Shown here piece after piece: positions 31,114-41,206 of a stretch of DNA of 64,000 bases. Under the pieces are notes generated by a model. That model saw only the letters and a list, made by a program, of their open reading frames with translations, was not told the DNA's origin and did no database searches. The number at the start of each line of letters is the position of its first letter. Position 1 is the first letter of the stretch. The position numbers were made by a program, and so were the translations under genes. This stretch comes from Pseudomonas sp. 31-12. GTDB lineage: Bacteria > Pseudomonadota > Gammaproteobacteria > Pseudomonadales > Pseudomonadaceae. Where the stretch lies: assembly GCF_003151075.1 (NCBI RefSeq), contig NZ_CP029482.1, positions 3,038,001-3,102,000 of the forward strand. The letters run 5' to 3'.

Positions 31114-32622
31114 GTGGATATTCTCTCAAGCCTGGCCGTCGGTTTTGCCGCTGCGCTGACGCCGATCAATTTGATGTGGGGGTTTATCGGCTGCTTGCTC
31201 GGCACGGCCATTGGTGTCTTGCCGGGGATCGGACCGGCACTGACCGTTGCGCTGCTGTTGCCGATCACCGCAAAGGTCGACCCTACCGGGGCGCTGATCA
31301 TGTTCGCTGGTATCTATTACGGCGCGCAGTTCGGTGGTTCGACCACCTCGATCCTGCTCAATACCCCCGGAGAGTCGTCGTCCATGGTCACGGCCCTGGA
31401 AGGCAACCTCATGGCCCGTAACGGACGGGCAGGGCCGGCCTTGGCGACAGCGGCGATCGGCTCGTTTATCGCCGGCACCATCGCCACGGTTCTGCTCACC
31501 TTGTTTGCCCCGATCGTTGCCACGCTGGCGCTCAAGTTCGGTCCTGCGGAGTACTTTGCGATTCTGGTGTTGTCCTTCACCACCGTGTCGGCGGTGCTCG
31601 GCGCTTCGATGCTGCGGGGGTTCGCTTCGCTGGGGATTGGCCTGACGATCGGCTTGATCGGCCTGGACTCGACCTCGGGCATTGCCCGCTACACCCTGGG
31701 TGTTCCGGAGTTGGTGGATGGCATCGAAGTCGTGCTCGTGGCGGTCGGTTTGTTTGCCGTGGGCGAGGCGTTGTACAGCCTGCTGTATCAAAAAGAAGAG
31801 GCGTCGGGCCGCCACCGGCTGACGTCTTTGTGGATGACCCGCGCGGACTGGAAACGCTCCGTTCCTGCCTGGTTGCGAGGTACGCTGATCGGTTTTCCGT
31901 TTGGTTCGATTCCGGCCGGTGGCGCTGAAATTCCAACTTTCCTGTCCTATTCCGCCGAACGCAAACTGAGCAAGTTTCCCAAAGAGTTCGCGGGCAACAA
32001 GGGTGAGGGCGCCATCGAGGGTGTTGCCGGACCCGAAGCAGCCAACAATGCCAGCGCCACCGGTTCTCTGGTGCCGCTGCTGACGCTCGGTATTCCGACC
32101 TCCGCGACGGCGGCGATCCTGTTGGCCGCGTTCCAGAACTACAACCTGCAACCGGGGCCGATGCTGTTCCAGACCTCGGGCGATCTGGTCTGGACCCTTG
32201 TCGCTTCGCTGTATATCGGCAACGTCATCCTGCTGGTGTTGAACCTGCCGCTGGTGGGGTTGTGGGTCAAGCTGCTGCAGATTCCCCGACCGTACCTGAA
32301 CGCCGGCATTCTGGTGTTCGCCACCATCGGCGTGTATGGCATGCGCCACTCTTCGTTCGACCTGCTGCTGATGCTGGCAATCGGTTGGGGCGGGGTGCTG
32401 ATGCGGCGTTTCGATTTCCCCGTCGCGCCGGTGATCGTAGGCATGCTGCTGGGGCCGATGGCGGAAAAGCAGCTGCGCAACGCGTTGTCCATCAGCGAGG
32501 GTGACTGGATGATCTTTCTGACCCAACCCATTGCCGCGTCATTCCTTGCGCTGACGGTGTTGGTGTTGATCGTGCCTCATCTGCTGCACGCTCGGGGCAT
32601 CAAGTTGCATGAGGATGATTAG
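31114..32622 (+). CDS. tctA: Tripartite tricarboxylate transporter large membrane subunit TctA
   Basis: 502 aa from a GTG at 31114 with AAGGAG 12 bases ahead. About 11-12 membrane segments and the TctA signatures '[19 protein letters not shown]' and '[20 protein letters not shown]' near the N-terminus, with a related motif '[20 protein letters not shown]' in the second half. It is the ion-coupled carrier subunit that moves the tricarboxylate delivered by TctC. Last gene of the operon. Confidence 0.93.
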   Translation: MDILSSLAVGFAAALTPINLMWGFIGCLLGTAIGVLPGIGPALTVALLLPITAKVDPTGALIMFAGIYYGAQFGGSTTSILLNTPGESSSMVTALEGNLMARNGRAGPALATAAIGSFIAGTIATVLLTLFAPIVATLALKFGPAEYFAILVLSFTTVSAVLGASMLRGFASLGIGLTIGLIGLDSTSGIARYTLGVPELVDGIEVVLVAVGLFAVGEALYSLLYQKEEASGRHRLTSLWMTRADWKRSVPAWLRGTLIGFPFGSIPAGGAEIPTFLSYSAERKLSKFPKEFAGNKGEGAIEGVAGPEAANNASATGSLVPLLTLGIPTSATAAILLAAFQNYNLQPGPMLFQTSGDLVWTLVASLYIGNVILLVLNLPLVGLWVKLLQIPRPYLNAGILVFATIGVYGMRHSSFDLLLMLAIGWGGVLMRRFDFPVAPVIVGMLLGPMAEKQLRNALSISEGDWMIFLTQPIAASFLALTVLVLIVPHLLHARGIKLHEDD

Positions 32623-32698
32623 GCAGTTTTCTTCAATACGCAGGGCAGGGCGCTCAGTACCTTGAGCGCTGGTTTTCCTGAATTGAAGAAGGTGTGCG

Positions 32699-33286
32699 AT
32701 GAGTCTGATTATTTCCATGGCGACGTTTGCGTTGGTCGCTTCGATAACGCCCGGGCCGGTGAACATTGTTGCGTTGAGTTCGGGGGCGCAATTCGGTTTT
32801 CGTGCCAGTCAGCGGCATGTGGCCGGCGCCACGTTGGGCTTCGTTTTACTGCTGGTGCTGATGGGCCTGGGGTTGCATGAGGTATTGCGGCTGTGGCCGG
32901 CACTGACGCGGGTGGTGCAACTGGCCGGCGTGGCGTTTCTGTTGTTCATGGCCTGGAAACTGGCGGCGGACGACGGCCACATCGACGCGAAAGAGTCGCG
33001 CCGGGCGCCGTCGATGCTGTACGGCGCGGTAATGCAATGGCTCAACCCGAAAGCCTGGCTGGCGTGCGTGGCGGGCATGGGCGCCTTCGTCGCGGACGGC
33101 GAGGCGCGGTTGGTCTGGCAGTTTGCTGCGGTGTATCTGGTGATCTGCTACGTATCCGTCGGATGTTGGGCGTATGCCGGCACTTTTTTGCGCGGTTACT
33201 TGAGTAATCCTGCGGGCATGCGCCTGTTCAACCGGATCATGGCGTTGCTGCTGGCGGTGAGTGCTGCGTACCTTTTGATGCCCTGA
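32699..33286 (+). CDS. LysE-family amino-acid exporter
   Basis: 195 aa, six hydrophobic segments, N-terminal 'SITPGPVNIVALSSGAQFGF' (xPGP motif) and 'MQWLNPKAWLACVAGMGAFV' in the middle. An inner-membrane exporter of an unknown amino acid or related compound. It is tail-to-tail with an AraC regulator with no bases between the stops; Pseudomonas often pairs LysE exporters with AraC regulators of this type. Confidence 0.9.
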   Translation: MSLIISMATFALVASITPGPVNIVALSSGAQFGFRASQRHVAGATLGFVLLLVLMGLGLHEVLRLWPALTRVVQLAGVAFLLFMAWKLAADDGHIDAKESRRAPSMLYGAVMQWLNPKAWLACVAGMGAFVADGEARLVWQFAAVYLVICYVSVGCWAYAGTFLRGYLSNPAGMRLFNRIMALLLAVSAAYLLMP

Positions 33287-34120
33287 TCAGCCGCGATATT
33301 GCCCCGGTGTGGCCGCCAGATGCTGCTTGAACACCCGCTGAAAATGCGCCTGATCGGCAAATCCCGCTTCCAGTGCCACATCCGCAATCAACTTGCCGTT
33401 GCGCAATTGATCACGGGCGAACTGGATACGCCGGTTGACCAGAAATGCGTGGGGCGTCATGCCGTGATGCTGCTTGAAGGCACGAATGAGATAGGACGGC
33501 GACAGTTGCGCGGCCTCGCAAATATCTTCCAGTCTGAGCGGGTGCGTGCAGTGGTCTCGAATATAATCCGCCGCCCGTTCCAGCTTGAAATTGGGTTCGC
33601 GCAGCGGTTGATCGATCGGGTTGAGCCGCTGTTGCACCTCGGTAAAAAACTCCACCGCCGCACTGTGTTTGCACAACACGTCCTGCAGGGGATCCACCAG
33701 GATTTCGTACAGACTGTTGAGGCCGGCGAACAGGTTGCCGTCGCGAGTGTGGGTGATGGAAAACCGGCGGAATGCCGAGTCCTGGCTGAAGCCGAGCTGG
33801 TGTTGCAGATCGGTCAGCCAGGGCGTCTCGACGTACAGCATCAGGTACGACCACGGCTGGTCGTCGATCGGATTGCAGGCATGGACGTCATCGGGGTTCA
33901 TCAACACCACGTTGCCGGCGCTGACCTCGAACTGCGCTTGCTCATGAAGGTAAGTGCTACGTCCGGCAGTGATCGCACCGATGGAAAAATGCTCGTGAGA
34001 ATGCCGGGTGTAGCAGACCTCACGGCCGTCGGCGATAGAGCGGGCTTCGATGAAGGGCAGGGCATCGTCGCGCCAGAAGCGGGGGGCTGTGTCAGCGTCT
34101 TTGGCAACGGTGTGTTTCAT
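33287..34120 (-). CDS. AraC-family transcriptional regulator
   Basis: 277 aa. N-terminal cupin sensor ('RHSHEHFSIGAITAGRSTYL', 'GNVVLMNPDDVHACNP') and a C-terminal pair of helix-turn-helix motifs: 'LRLEDICEAAQLSPSYLIRA' and 'LIADVALEAGFADQAHFQRV', ending 'HLAATPGQYR'. It probably activates the convergent LysE exporter in response to its substrate. Confidence 0.92.
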   Translation of the reverse strand: MKHTVAKDADTAPRFWRDDALPFIEARSIADGREVCYTRHSHEHFSIGAITAGRSTYLHEQAQFEVSAGNVVLMNPDDVHACNPIDDQPWSYLMLYVETPWLTDLQHQLGFSQDSAFRRFSITHTRDGNLFAGLNSLYEILVDPLQDVLCKHSAAVEFFTEVQQRLNPIDQPLREPNFKLERAADYIRDHCTHPLRLEDICEAAQLSPSYLIRAFKQHHGMTPHAFLVNRRIQFARDQLRNGKLIADVALEAGFADQAHFQRVFKQHLAATPGQYRG

Positions 34121-34155
34121 CGTGAGTGTCCTCGGCAGGCCAGCACCGGAGTGTA

Positions 34156-34653
34156 TTAGCTCTCGCCGTCAAAGGCTCGCTGCAAGGCGGCGATGTCGAG
34201 TTTTTTCATCTGCATCATGGCTTGCATGGCCCGTTGCGATTTCTTCGTGTCGGGGTCTTTCAACATGTCCATCATCGCGACCGGCACGATCTGCCAGGAC
34301 AGGCCGAACTTGTCCTTGACCCAACCGCATTGCTCGTTCTCCGGATGGGCGGAAAGTGAGCCCCAGAAGTAATCGACTTCTTCCTGGGTCTGGCAGTTGA
34401 CCTGAAAGGAAATCGCTTCGCTGAACGTGAATAACGGGCCACCGTTGAGCCCCGTCATGGGCTGTCCATCGAGTTCGAAACTGACCGTCAGCACCGAACC
34501 TTCAGGCATGCCATGAACCTCCTGGCCAGCCTTGCCGTAGTGGGTGATGGCGGTGATTTTCGAATGATCGAAGATCGAACAGTAAAACTTCGCGGCCTCT
34601 TCGGCCTGAGTGTCGAACCAGAGGCAGGGAGTCAGTTTTTGCACACGTTGCAT
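34156..34653 (-). CDS. VOC-family protein, PhnB/3-demethylubiquinone-methyltransferase-like
   Basis: 165 aa. 'LTPCLWFDTQAEEAAKFYCS' and 'SFQVNCQTQEEVDYFWGSLS' are the two characteristic blocks of PhnB-type VOC proteins, with 'CGWVKDKFGLSWQIVP' near the end. Despite the old name, these are not methyltransferases. Substrate unknown. Confidence 0.88.
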   Translation of the reverse strand: MQRVQKLTPCLWFDTQAEEAAKFYCSIFDHSKITAITHYGKAGQEVHGMPEGSVLTVSFELDGQPMTGLNGGPLFTFSEAISFQVNCQTQEEVDYFWGSLSAHPENEQCGWVKDKFGLSWQIVPVAMMDMLKDPDTKKSQRAMQAMMQMKKLDIAALQRAFDGES

Positions 34654-34919
34654 GGTGGTTTGCTCCTCTACGGGTTACTCATGCTGGATTATCAGCGTAG
34701 CCAGCTTGTAGGCGATTGGCTGGACCGTAGATCGACATGGGCCCTCAGATATAGGTGTGATCGAGTCTAAATGACAAATGTAGTAGTCATACTGACTATC
34801 TCTGAAAATGGTCGATATGACTCGAACTGCTTCAGGGGGCTGATTTACAAGGACTAAAAAACTGGCACGAGACTTGATAAGTAAAACGTACAACTGAACT
34901 GCTACGGGAGTACGGAAAA

Positions 34920-35168
34920 ATGTTCGATTTCTTCAGCAATCCTCAGAACGTTCTGCACCTGTCGAGTCGTGTACTGGGCGCTGGCCTGGCGCTGCTTTTG
35001 GCAGGCATCTACGGCGCATACCTCTACAACGGCCACCTGCCCATCGTGGTGCTGGTGTCGATGCATGCGATGACCATCATCGGCCCGACCTTACTCAAGA
35101 TCGGCTATGTCATGCGCCTGCTGGCCCAGCATCGCTTGGGCACAGGCTTGGTAAGGGTTGTGGCCTGA
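34920..35168 (+). CDS. ppyR: Small membrane protein, PpyR-like
   Basis: 82 aa with two hydrophobic segments and the end 'GPTLLKIGYVMRLLAQHRLG'. It resembles PpyR (PA2663) of P. aeruginosa, which lies just beside an NnrS gene there as here and is described as affecting psl and pyoverdine expression. The stop overlaps the nnrS start by ATGA. The 266 bases upstream may hold an oxygen- or NO-responsive promoter, but no convincing Anr/Dnr box was found. In other pseudomonads a flavohaemoglobin gene is nearby; it is not here. Confidence 0.7.
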   Translation: MFDFFSNPQNVLHLSSRVLGAGLALLLAGIYGAYLYNGHLPIVVLVSMHAMTIIGPTLLKIGYVMRLLAQHRLGTGLVRVVA

Positions 35169-36322
35169 TGCGCAGACTCGCTGCTGCCCCGGTCTTCAGT
35201 CTCGGCTTTCGACCGTTCTTTCTGGCAGGCGCCGGATTCGCTGCGATCGCGGTGGCGATCTGGGCGCTTTGGCTGTTCGGCCGATTGCCCGGCGCGCAGC
35301 CTGTGGGCGGGATGCTGGCCTGGCACCGGCATGAAATGCCGTTTGGTTTTGCCACGGCGATCATCGCCGGATTCTTGCTGACTGCAGTGCCCAATTGGAC
35401 AGGGCGTCCCGGCCTAAACGGCTGGCCGCTAATGGGGTTGGTGCTAGTGTGGCTGCTGGCGCGACTGGCCTGGTTACTGCCCATTTCCGATAGCCTGTTG
35501 CTGGCCTCGCAAGTGCCTTTTCTTCCACTGCTGGCCTGGGCGATCGGACGGGATCTGGTGGCCGCCGGCAAGCGCGACAACTACCCGATTCTGTTGGTGA
35601 TCGCGCTGATGGCCGGCTGTCAGGGCATAACGCTGTGGGGCATTGCGATTGATGACGCAGTCCTGCAACGGCATGGCGTGTTGTCGGCCTTATGGCTGGT
35701 GGCGGCGTTGATGACCGTGATCGGTGGCCGGGTCATTCCCTTCTTCATTCAGCGCGGCTTGAACCGTCCAACGGCCAGTGCGGCTCATCCGCTGCCAACC
35801 AAACTATTGCTGCTCAGCAGCCTGCTCGCGGCGATGTCCTTTGCTGGCGGGTTGAACGATGCACCCAAACCCTGGCTGGCTGCTTTATTTCTGCTGATGG
35901 GCGCGCTGCATCTGCTGCGCTTGTGGCGCTGGCATGATCGGGGTCTCTGGCGCGTGCCGCTGCTCTGGTCGCTGTACCTCGCGTATGCCTGGCTGGTGGT
36001 TGCCGCGCTGGCGATGGCGTTGTGGCACGCGGGCTTGATGCCGCAGCAAAGTCTGGCCACGCACGCCTTGGCGGTCGGCGGTATCGGCGGGTTGATCCTG
36101 GCGATGATCGCGCGGGTCAGCCTGGGTCATACCGGGCGCCTGTTGCAGCCGTCGAACACGGTGGTGCTGGGGTTTGCGTTGCTGGTGATCGCCGCGTTGA
36201 GCCGGGTGTTTCTGGTGCCGTTTTCCGGGTTCGGTCTAGGCCTTTCGGCGCTGCTGTGGGGCAGTGCTTTCGGCCTGTTTCTCCTGCACTACACCGGCAT
36301 CTTGCTCAAACCGAGGCTTTAA
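35168..36322 (+). CDS. nnrS: NnrS-family haem- and copper-containing membrane protein
   Basis: 384 aa, about 12 hydrophobic segments. 'FSLGFRPFFLAGAGFAAIAV', 'MLAWHRHEMPFGFATAIIAG' with conserved histidines, and 'VIGGRVIPFFIQRGLN' identify NnrS, which protects against nitric oxide and nitrosative stress. It is translationally coupled to the PpyR-like gene. Its stop overlaps, tail to tail, that of a LysR gene by three bases. Confidence 0.92.
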   Translation: MRRLAAAPVFSLGFRPFFLAGAGFAAIAVAIWALWLFGRLPGAQPVGGMLAWHRHEMPFGFATAIIAGFLLTAVPNWTGRPGLNGWPLMGLVLVWLLARLAWLLPISDSLLLASQVPFLPLLAWAIGRDLVAAGKRDNYPILLVIALMAGCQGITLWGIAIDDAVLQRHGVLSALWLVAALMTVIGGRVIPFFIQRGLNRPTASAAHPLPTKLLLLSSLLAAMSFAGGLNDAPKPWLAALFLLMGALHLLRLWRWHDRGLWRVPLLWSLYLAYAWLVVAALAMALWHAGLMPQQSLATHALAVGGIGGLILAMIARVSLGHTGRLLQPSNTVVLGFALLVIAALSRVFLVPFSGFGLGLSALLWGSAFGLFLLHYTGILLKPRL

Positions 36323-37236
36323 CGTCCCAGCGCACCGCGATCGGCGATCCACTGCGTGGCCATATCGATAAAGGCGCGCAGTTTCGGTTGAGTCTGGGTG
36401 CGGCTGGGAAAGTACAGGTACAACGCCGAACTCAGCGGCACAAACGGCTGCAGTACCGGCTCCAGCTGACCGTTCGCCAGCTCGTCGATGATCTCCAGAT
36501 TGCAGGCGTAAGCCAGTCCGAGCCCGTTCCGGGCGGCGCAGACCAGCAGCTTGCGATCATTGACGAGCACGCTACTCTCGACGCCCACCGTGAAGTCCCG
36601 CCCGTCGCGGCGAAACTCCCAGCGATGCGCGCTGCCGGAACTGGCAAAGCGGAAGCCGATGCACTCATGACGGGTCAAGTCTTCCGGGCTGAGCGGTTTG
36701 CCGGCCTTGGCGAAGTACGCCGGCGAGCCCACCACCGACCATTGCAGGTCCGGCGTCAGGCGCACGGCGATCATGTCTTTCTCGATGGACTCCCCCAGCC
36801 GGATCCCGGCATCGAAACCGCTCTCCATGAGGTCGACCGTCGCGTCGTCCAGGGAGATGTCGAGGCTGACCTGCGGATAAGCCTGACGGAACAGCGGCAT
36901 CAACGGCTCGATCAACAAGGCGCCGGACAGGCGCGGGGCGGTGATGCGCAACGTGCCCATCGGCTGGTCGCGAAAACCGCTGAGCACTGCCAGGGCTTCA
37001 TCGATTTCATTGGCTGCCGGGCGCAAACGGGCGAACAGGCTGGCGCCGGCTTCGGTCAATGCCACGCGCCTGGTGGTGCGTTGGAACAGCAGCACGCCGG
37101 TGCGCCGTTCCAGCAGTTTGATCGCATGACTGACCGCCGTGGGTGTTACCGCCAGCCGGGTAGCGGCGAGGGTGAAGCTTTTGTGTTCGGCCACCGCCAG
37201 AAACTCGGTCAAACCGTCGAAAGGATCGTGATTCAT
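36319..37236 (-). CDS. LysR-type regulator
   Basis: 305 aa from the ATG at 37236; a longer frame into the SDR gene is rejected. N-terminal helix-turn-helix 'FTLAATRLAVTPTAVSHAIK', then 'RTTRRVALTEAG' and the co-inducer domain ('GTLRITAPRLSGALLIEPLM'), of the CrgA-like group. It is divergent from a short-chain dehydrogenase gene 112 bases away, the normal layout for a LysR regulator and its target. Confidence 0.92.
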   Translation of the reverse strand: MNHDPFDGLTEFLAVAEHKSFTLAATRLAVTPTAVSHAIKLLERRTGVLLFQRTTRRVALTEAGASLFARLRPAANEIDEALAVLSGFRDQPMGTLRITAPRLSGALLIEPLMPLFRQAYPQVSLDISLDDATVDLMESGFDAGIRLGESIEKDMIAVRLTPDLQWSVVGSPAYFAKAGKPLSPEDLTRHECIGFRFASSGSAHRWEFRRDGRDFTVGVESSVLVNDRKLLVCAARNGLGLAYACNLEIIDELANGQLEPVLQPFVPLSSALYLYFPSRTQTQPKLRAFIDMATQWIADRGALGR

Positions 37237-37348
37237 AAAGCCGCCATTATGAAAGACAGTTTCATAGTGCTTGTAACACGAGGGCATTTTTCCGACCAAT
37301 CTTCCTGCGTACCTTGTGCTCACCCCAACCCAAACAAGGAACTCGATC

Positions 37349-38194
37349 ATGACCACCTCCCACACCTTCAAACGTGTCTGGCTTATCACTGGCGCTTCCC
37401 GCGGAATCGGCGCCAAGATTGCCGCAGCGGCTTTGGCCAACGGCGACGCGGTGGTGGCTACTGCCCGTGATGCAAGCAGCGTCACTCAACGTTTTGGCAC
37501 GCAACCCGCGTTGCTCGCGGTGTCCCTGGATGTCACCAACGAAGCCCAAGGCATTGCGGTTGCCAAGGCAGCTATCGAGCACTTTGGGCGCATCGATGTG
37601 CTGGTCAACAACGCCGGTTTCGGTTTGCTGGGCGCGGTGGAAGAAGCCAGCGCCGATGAAGTGCGCCGGGTGTACGAAACCAACGTCTTCGGCTTGCTGA
37701 ATATCACTCGCGCCGTTCTGCCCTACATGCGCGCCACCCGCAGTGGGCATGTGATCAACCTGTCTTCGGTGGGTGGTTATGCATCGGGGCCTGGCTTTGG
37801 CGTCTACTGCTCGACCAAGTTTGCCGTCGAAGGCCTGAGCGAAGCGCTGCACGCCGAGTTGGCGCCGCTGGGTGTCAAAGTCACCGTGGTTGAGCCTGGT
37901 TACTTCCGGACCGAATTCCTCGAGGGCAATTCCCTGGTCGAATCCCCGTCGACGATTGCCGACTACGGCGGCACGGCGGGCGAGGTCCGCAAAATTGCCA
38001 AAGCCGTGACCCTGAATCAACCGGGCGACCCGGACAAGCTCGCCCAGACCATGATCACTTTGGTGGAAGCGAAAAAAGCACCGCTGCGCTTGCCACTGGG
38101 CAGTGACTGCGTCGCGGCGATCGAAGCCAAGAACGCCTTTGTCGCCGAAGAGTTGCAGACGTGGCGTGAAGTGTCGGTGTCCACTGACTATTGA
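37349..38194 (+). CDS. Short-chain dehydrogenase/reductase
   Basis: 281 aa from the ATG at 37349. Classical SDR: nucleotide loop 'LITGASRGIGAKIA', 'VLVNNAGFGLLG', 'INLSSVGGYASGPGFGVYCS' and the catalytic 'YCSTKFAVEG' (Tyr and Lys). The C-terminal part matches the group of NAD(P)-dependent oxidoreductases regulated by divergent LysR genes. Substrate unknown. Confidence 0.92.
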   Translation: MTTSHTFKRVWLITGASRGIGAKIAAAALANGDAVVATARDASSVTQRFGTQPALLAVSLDVTNEAQGIAVAKAAIEHFGRIDVLVNNAGFGLLGAVEEASADEVRRVYETNVFGLLNITRAVLPYMRATRSGHVINLSSVGGYASGPGFGVYCSTKFAVEGLSEALHAELAPLGVKVTVVEPGYFRTEFLEGNSLVESPSTIADYGGTAGEVRKIAKAVTLNQPGDPDKLAQTMITLVEAKKAPLRLPLGSDCVAAIEAKNAFVAEELQTWREVSVSTDY

Positions 38195-38204
38195 TCGCAA
38201 TCTT

Positions 38205-38338
38205 TGTGGCGAGGGAGCTTGCTCCCGCTGGGCTGCGAAGCGGCCCCAAAACCTCCAAACCCGGTACATCAGAGATACTGTGCTGGCTGGTTTACGACGG
38301 CTTCGCCGCCGAGCGGGAGCAAGCTCCCTCGCCACAGA
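38205..38338. repeat. Inverted REP pair
   Basis: GTGGCGAGGGAGCTTGCTCC (from 38206) and its complement GGAGCAAGCTCCCTCGCCAC (ending 38335) enclose a spacer of about 90 bases that also carries CTGCGAAGCGGC and its inverted partner. The same class occurs at 58717-58859, and a short version at 63872-63901. Confidence 0.85.
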
Positions 38339-38396
38339 AGCTCACCTGGCACAAAAGCCCGCTAGTCTTAGTTCCATCCCCACAAAAGCTCACCTC

Positions 38397-38427
38397 AAGG
38401 CCACCCATCGCGGTGGCCTTTTTTTGA
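38397..38427 (+). terminator. Rho-independent terminator
   Basis: GGCCACC-(CATCGC)-GGTGGCC followed by TTTTTTT. It stops transcription from the SDR gene side before the iorA-like operon. Confidence 0.85.
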
Positions 38428-38556
38428 CCGGTGGTCGATGAACCGGTCTCCTCCGGCATTTTGCGCTTAGCTGTAGGGATAACCCGAGGCGCGCGTGGGC
38501 ATTTCGTTGTCACAGCGACGCCCCTTCAGAGCACCGTGAGTCTGAGGAAATTGGCA

Positions 38557-39012
38557 ATGCTGACCCTGAACATCAATGGCAAGGATCAGGAGCTGGATGT
38601 CCCCGCGGACATGCCGCTGCTCTGGGTCCTGCGCGATGTCGCGCACCTGACCGGCACCAAATTCGGTTGCGGCATGGCCCAGTGCGGCGCCTGCACCGTG
38701 CACGTCGACGGCGCGCCGCTACGTTCCTGCATCACGCCCGCCACCGCGGTGGCCCACGGGCAAAAAATCCTCACCATCGAAGGCTTGTCCACCGACGGCT
38801 CGCATCCGGTGCAGCAAGCCTGGGCCGAACTCGACGTCGTGCAGTGCGGTTACTGCCAGTCCGGGCAGATCATGTCCGCCGCCGCGTTGCTGGCGAAGAT
38901 TCCCAAACCCACCGACAGCGACATCGATCAGGCGCTCTCCGGCAATATTTGCCGTTGCGGCACTTACCCAAGGATCCGTGCCGCGGTCAAACGCGCCGCC
39001 GAGATCGGTTGA
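38557..39012 (+). CDS. (2Fe-2S)-binding subunit of a molybdenum hydroxylase (IorA/NicA-like)
   Basis: 151 aa from the ATG at 38557 with GAGGAA upstream. N-terminal plant-type ferredoxin cluster '[20 protein letters not shown]' and C-terminal cluster '[10 protein letters not shown]' with '[15 protein letters not shown]', the arrangement of xanthine-oxidase-family small subunits. It passes electrons from the molybdenum centre of the next gene product to a cytochrome c. First gene of a three-gene operon. Confidence 0.93.
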   Translation: MLTLNINGKDQELDVPADMPLLWVLRDVAHLTGTKFGCGMAQCGACTVHVDGAPLRSCITPATAVAHGQKILTIEGLSTDGSHPVQQAWAELDVVQCGYCQSGQIMSAAALLAKIPKPTDSDIDQALSGNICRCGTYPRIRAAVKRAAEIG

Positions 39013-39036
39013 TGCCACGTTGAGGGAGTCTGAACC

Positions 39037-41205
39037 ATGAACAGCATCAACCCGGTATCACGTCGCGGTTTTCTCAAGGGCAGCGCACTGTTGGGCGGTG
39101 GTCTGGTGGTGGCGTTCGTCATCCCCGGTGCTCATCGCTTTGCCGTGGGCGCGGAGAATGAAGGAAACGTTTTTGCGCCCAATGCGTTTTTGCGGATCGG
39201 CAACGACAACGTCGTCACCGTACTGCTCGGCCACTCGGAAATGGGCCAGGGTATATGGACCGGCCTGACCATGTTGATCGCCGAAGAACTGGACGCCGAC
39301 TGGTCGAAAATCCGCGTCGAACATTCACCTGCATCGGCGGCGGACTACGGCATGGCGGGGTTCGGCGGCATGCAGATCACCGGCGGCTCGACCTCGACCT
39401 GGATGGAGTTCGATCGTTACCGGCAGGCTGGCGCGGCAGCGCGCTTGATGCTGATCGATGCCGCAGCCAAACGTTTCAATGTTGCGCCCTCGGCGATTCG
39501 CACCGAGTCAGGCGTGGTCATTGCTGGCGACAACCGCGCGACCTACGGCGAACTGGCGGACGACGCCGGCAAGCTGCCGGTACCGGACCCGGCATCGATC
39601 AAGTTCAAGGAGGCCAAGGACTGGAAACTCATCGGCAAACCCACCAAGCGCCTGGACACGCCAGAGAAAATCACCGGCCGGGCCAAGTTCGGCATGGACG
39701 TGCAATTCGAGGGCTTGATGACCGCCATGGTGGCCCGTTCGCCCGTGTTTGGCGGCAGCGTCAAATCCTTCGAAGGCGCCGAGGCGCTGGCTGTGCCGGG
39801 CGTGCATAAAGTAGTGCAGGTGCCCACGGGCGTGGCGGTTATTGCCGACCATTACTGGGCGGCAAAACTGGGGCGCGATGCGCTGAAAGTCGAGTGGGAC
39901 TTGGGGCCGAACGCCGGCCTCGACAGTCAGAAACTGCTGGAGAGTTTCCGCAAGCTCGCTGCCACCCCCGGCACCTCGGCCAGCAAGGCCGGGGATACCA
40001 CCGCAGCACTGGGCAAAGCGGCCAAGACCGTCGACGTCGAATACAGCGTGCCGTACCTGGCCCACGCGCCGATGGAACCGCTTAATTGCACGGTGAAAAT
40101 CAGCAAAGACAAGTGCGAGATCTGGACCGGCACGCAGTTCCAGACCCTGGATCAAATGATCGCGGGCAAGATCACCGGGCTCAAGCCCGAACAGGTCGAG
40201 ATCCACACTGAGTTTCTCGGTGGCGGCTTCGGTCGTCGGGCCAATCCAACCTCAGACTTTGTCGCTGAAGCCGTGCAGGTCGCCAAAGCGGCAGGCGGGC
40301 CGGTGAAAACTGTCTGGTCCCGGGAGGACGACGTCCGTGGCGGTTACTACCGCTCGGCGTTCCTGCATCAGGCTCGCATCGGCCTGGACGCCGGCGGCAT
40401 GCCGATCGCCTGGAAACATGTGATGGTCGGTCAGTCGATCATGGCCGGCACCATGCTTGAAGCAACGATGGTCAAGGACGGGGTAGACAAGACCTCGGTC
40501 GAAGGCGTCGCTGACAGCCCTTACCTTGAAGGCCTGGCCAATCACCAGGTGGAACTGCACTCACCGACCACCGGCATCAGTGTGTTGTGGCTGCGTTCGG
40601 TGGGGCACAGCCACACGGCGTTTGTCATGGAATCGTTGATCGATGAATTGGCGGAAGCGGCCGGCAAGGACCCGGTGGAATACCGACGAACCTTGCTCAA
40701 GATGCATCCGCGGCATTTGGCGGTGCTGAACCTTGCCGTCGAGAAAGCCAACTGGAAGGCAACGCTGCCGGACGGCCACGCGTTGGGTGTGGCGGTGCAC
40801 GAATCCTTCGGCAGTTACGTGGCCCAGGTTGCGGAAGTGTCGCAGGACAACCTGAAAATACGCGTGCACCGGGTGGTGTGCGCGGTGGACTGTGGGATTG
40901 CGGTCAACCCGATGAGCATCGCGGCGCAAATGGAGTCCTGCATCACCTTTGGCCTCGGCTTTACCTTGCACAGCAAACTGACGTTCAAGGACGGCCAGGT
41001 GGTGCAATCCAATTACCACGACTATCAAGTGCTGCGGCTCAACGAAATGCCGGTGGTCGAGGTGCATATCGTGCCGAGCACCGAACGGTCCGGCGGCATC
41101 GGCGAGGCCGGTGTCCCACCCACGGCGCCGGCAGTGGCCAACGCGGTGTTCGCCCTGACCGGGCAGCGCTTGCGGGAACTGCCGTTGCAACTGTCAGGGG
41201 TGTGA
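39037..41205 (+). CDS. Molybdopterin-binding subunit of a periplasmic aldehyde/N-heterocycle oxidoreductase (IorB-like)
   Basis: 722 aa with a twin-arginine signal ('SRRGFLKGSALLGGG'), so the folded complex is exported. Duplicated N-terminal region as in IorB-type enzymes, then 'EFLGGGFGRRANPTSDFVAE', 'VWSREDDVRGGYYRS' and, near the end, the catalytic glutamate in 'GIGEAGVPPTAPAVANAV'. It hydroxylates an aldehyde or a nitrogen heterocycle; the exact substrate is not predictable. Stop and the next start are separated by one base. Confidence 0.92.
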   Translation: MNSINPVSRRGFLKGSALLGGGLVVAFVIPGAHRFAVGAENEGNVFAPNAFLRIGNDNVVTVLLGHSEMGQGIWTGLTMLIAEELDADWSKIRVEHSPASAADYGMAGFGGMQITGGSTSTWMEFDRYRQAGAAARLMLIDAAAKRFNVAPSAIRTESGVVIAGDNRATYGELADDAGKLPVPDPASIKFKEAKDWKLIGKPTKRLDTPEKITGRAKFGMDVQFEGLMTAMVARSPVFGGSVKSFEGAEALAVPGVHKVVQVPTGVAVIADHYWAAKLGRDALKVEWDLGPNAGLDSQKLLESFRKLAATPGTSASKAGDTTAALGKAAKTVDVEYSVPYLAHAPMEPLNCTVKISKDKCEIWTGTQFQTLDQMIAGKITGLKPEQVEIHTEFLGGGFGRRANPTSDFVAEAVQVAKAAGGPVKTVWSREDDVRGGYYRSAFLHQARIGLDAGGMPIAWKHVMVGQSIMAGTMLEATMVKDGVDKTSVEGVADSPYLEGLANHQVELHSPTTGISVLWLRSVGHSHTAFVMESLIDELAEAAGKDPVEYRRTLLKMHPRHLAVLNLAVEKANWKATLPDGHALGVAVHESFGSYVAQVAEVSQDNLKIRVHRVVCAVDCGIAVNPMSIAAQMESCITFGLGFTLHSKLTFKDGQVVQSNYHDYQVLRLNEMPVVEVHIVPSTERSGGIGEAGVPPTAPAVANAVFALTGQRLRELPLQLSGV

Positions 41206-41206
41206 G

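Noticed and set aside
31126..32526. 466-codon minus-strand ORF over tctA
   Set aside because: Arg/Gln/His-rich shadow of an unmistakable membrane-protein gene.
34863..34878. Sigma-54-like sequence TGGCACGAGACTTGAT upstream of the ppyR-like gene
   Set aside because: Spacing fits but the essential GC of the -12 element is GA; also not a good Anr/Dnr box.
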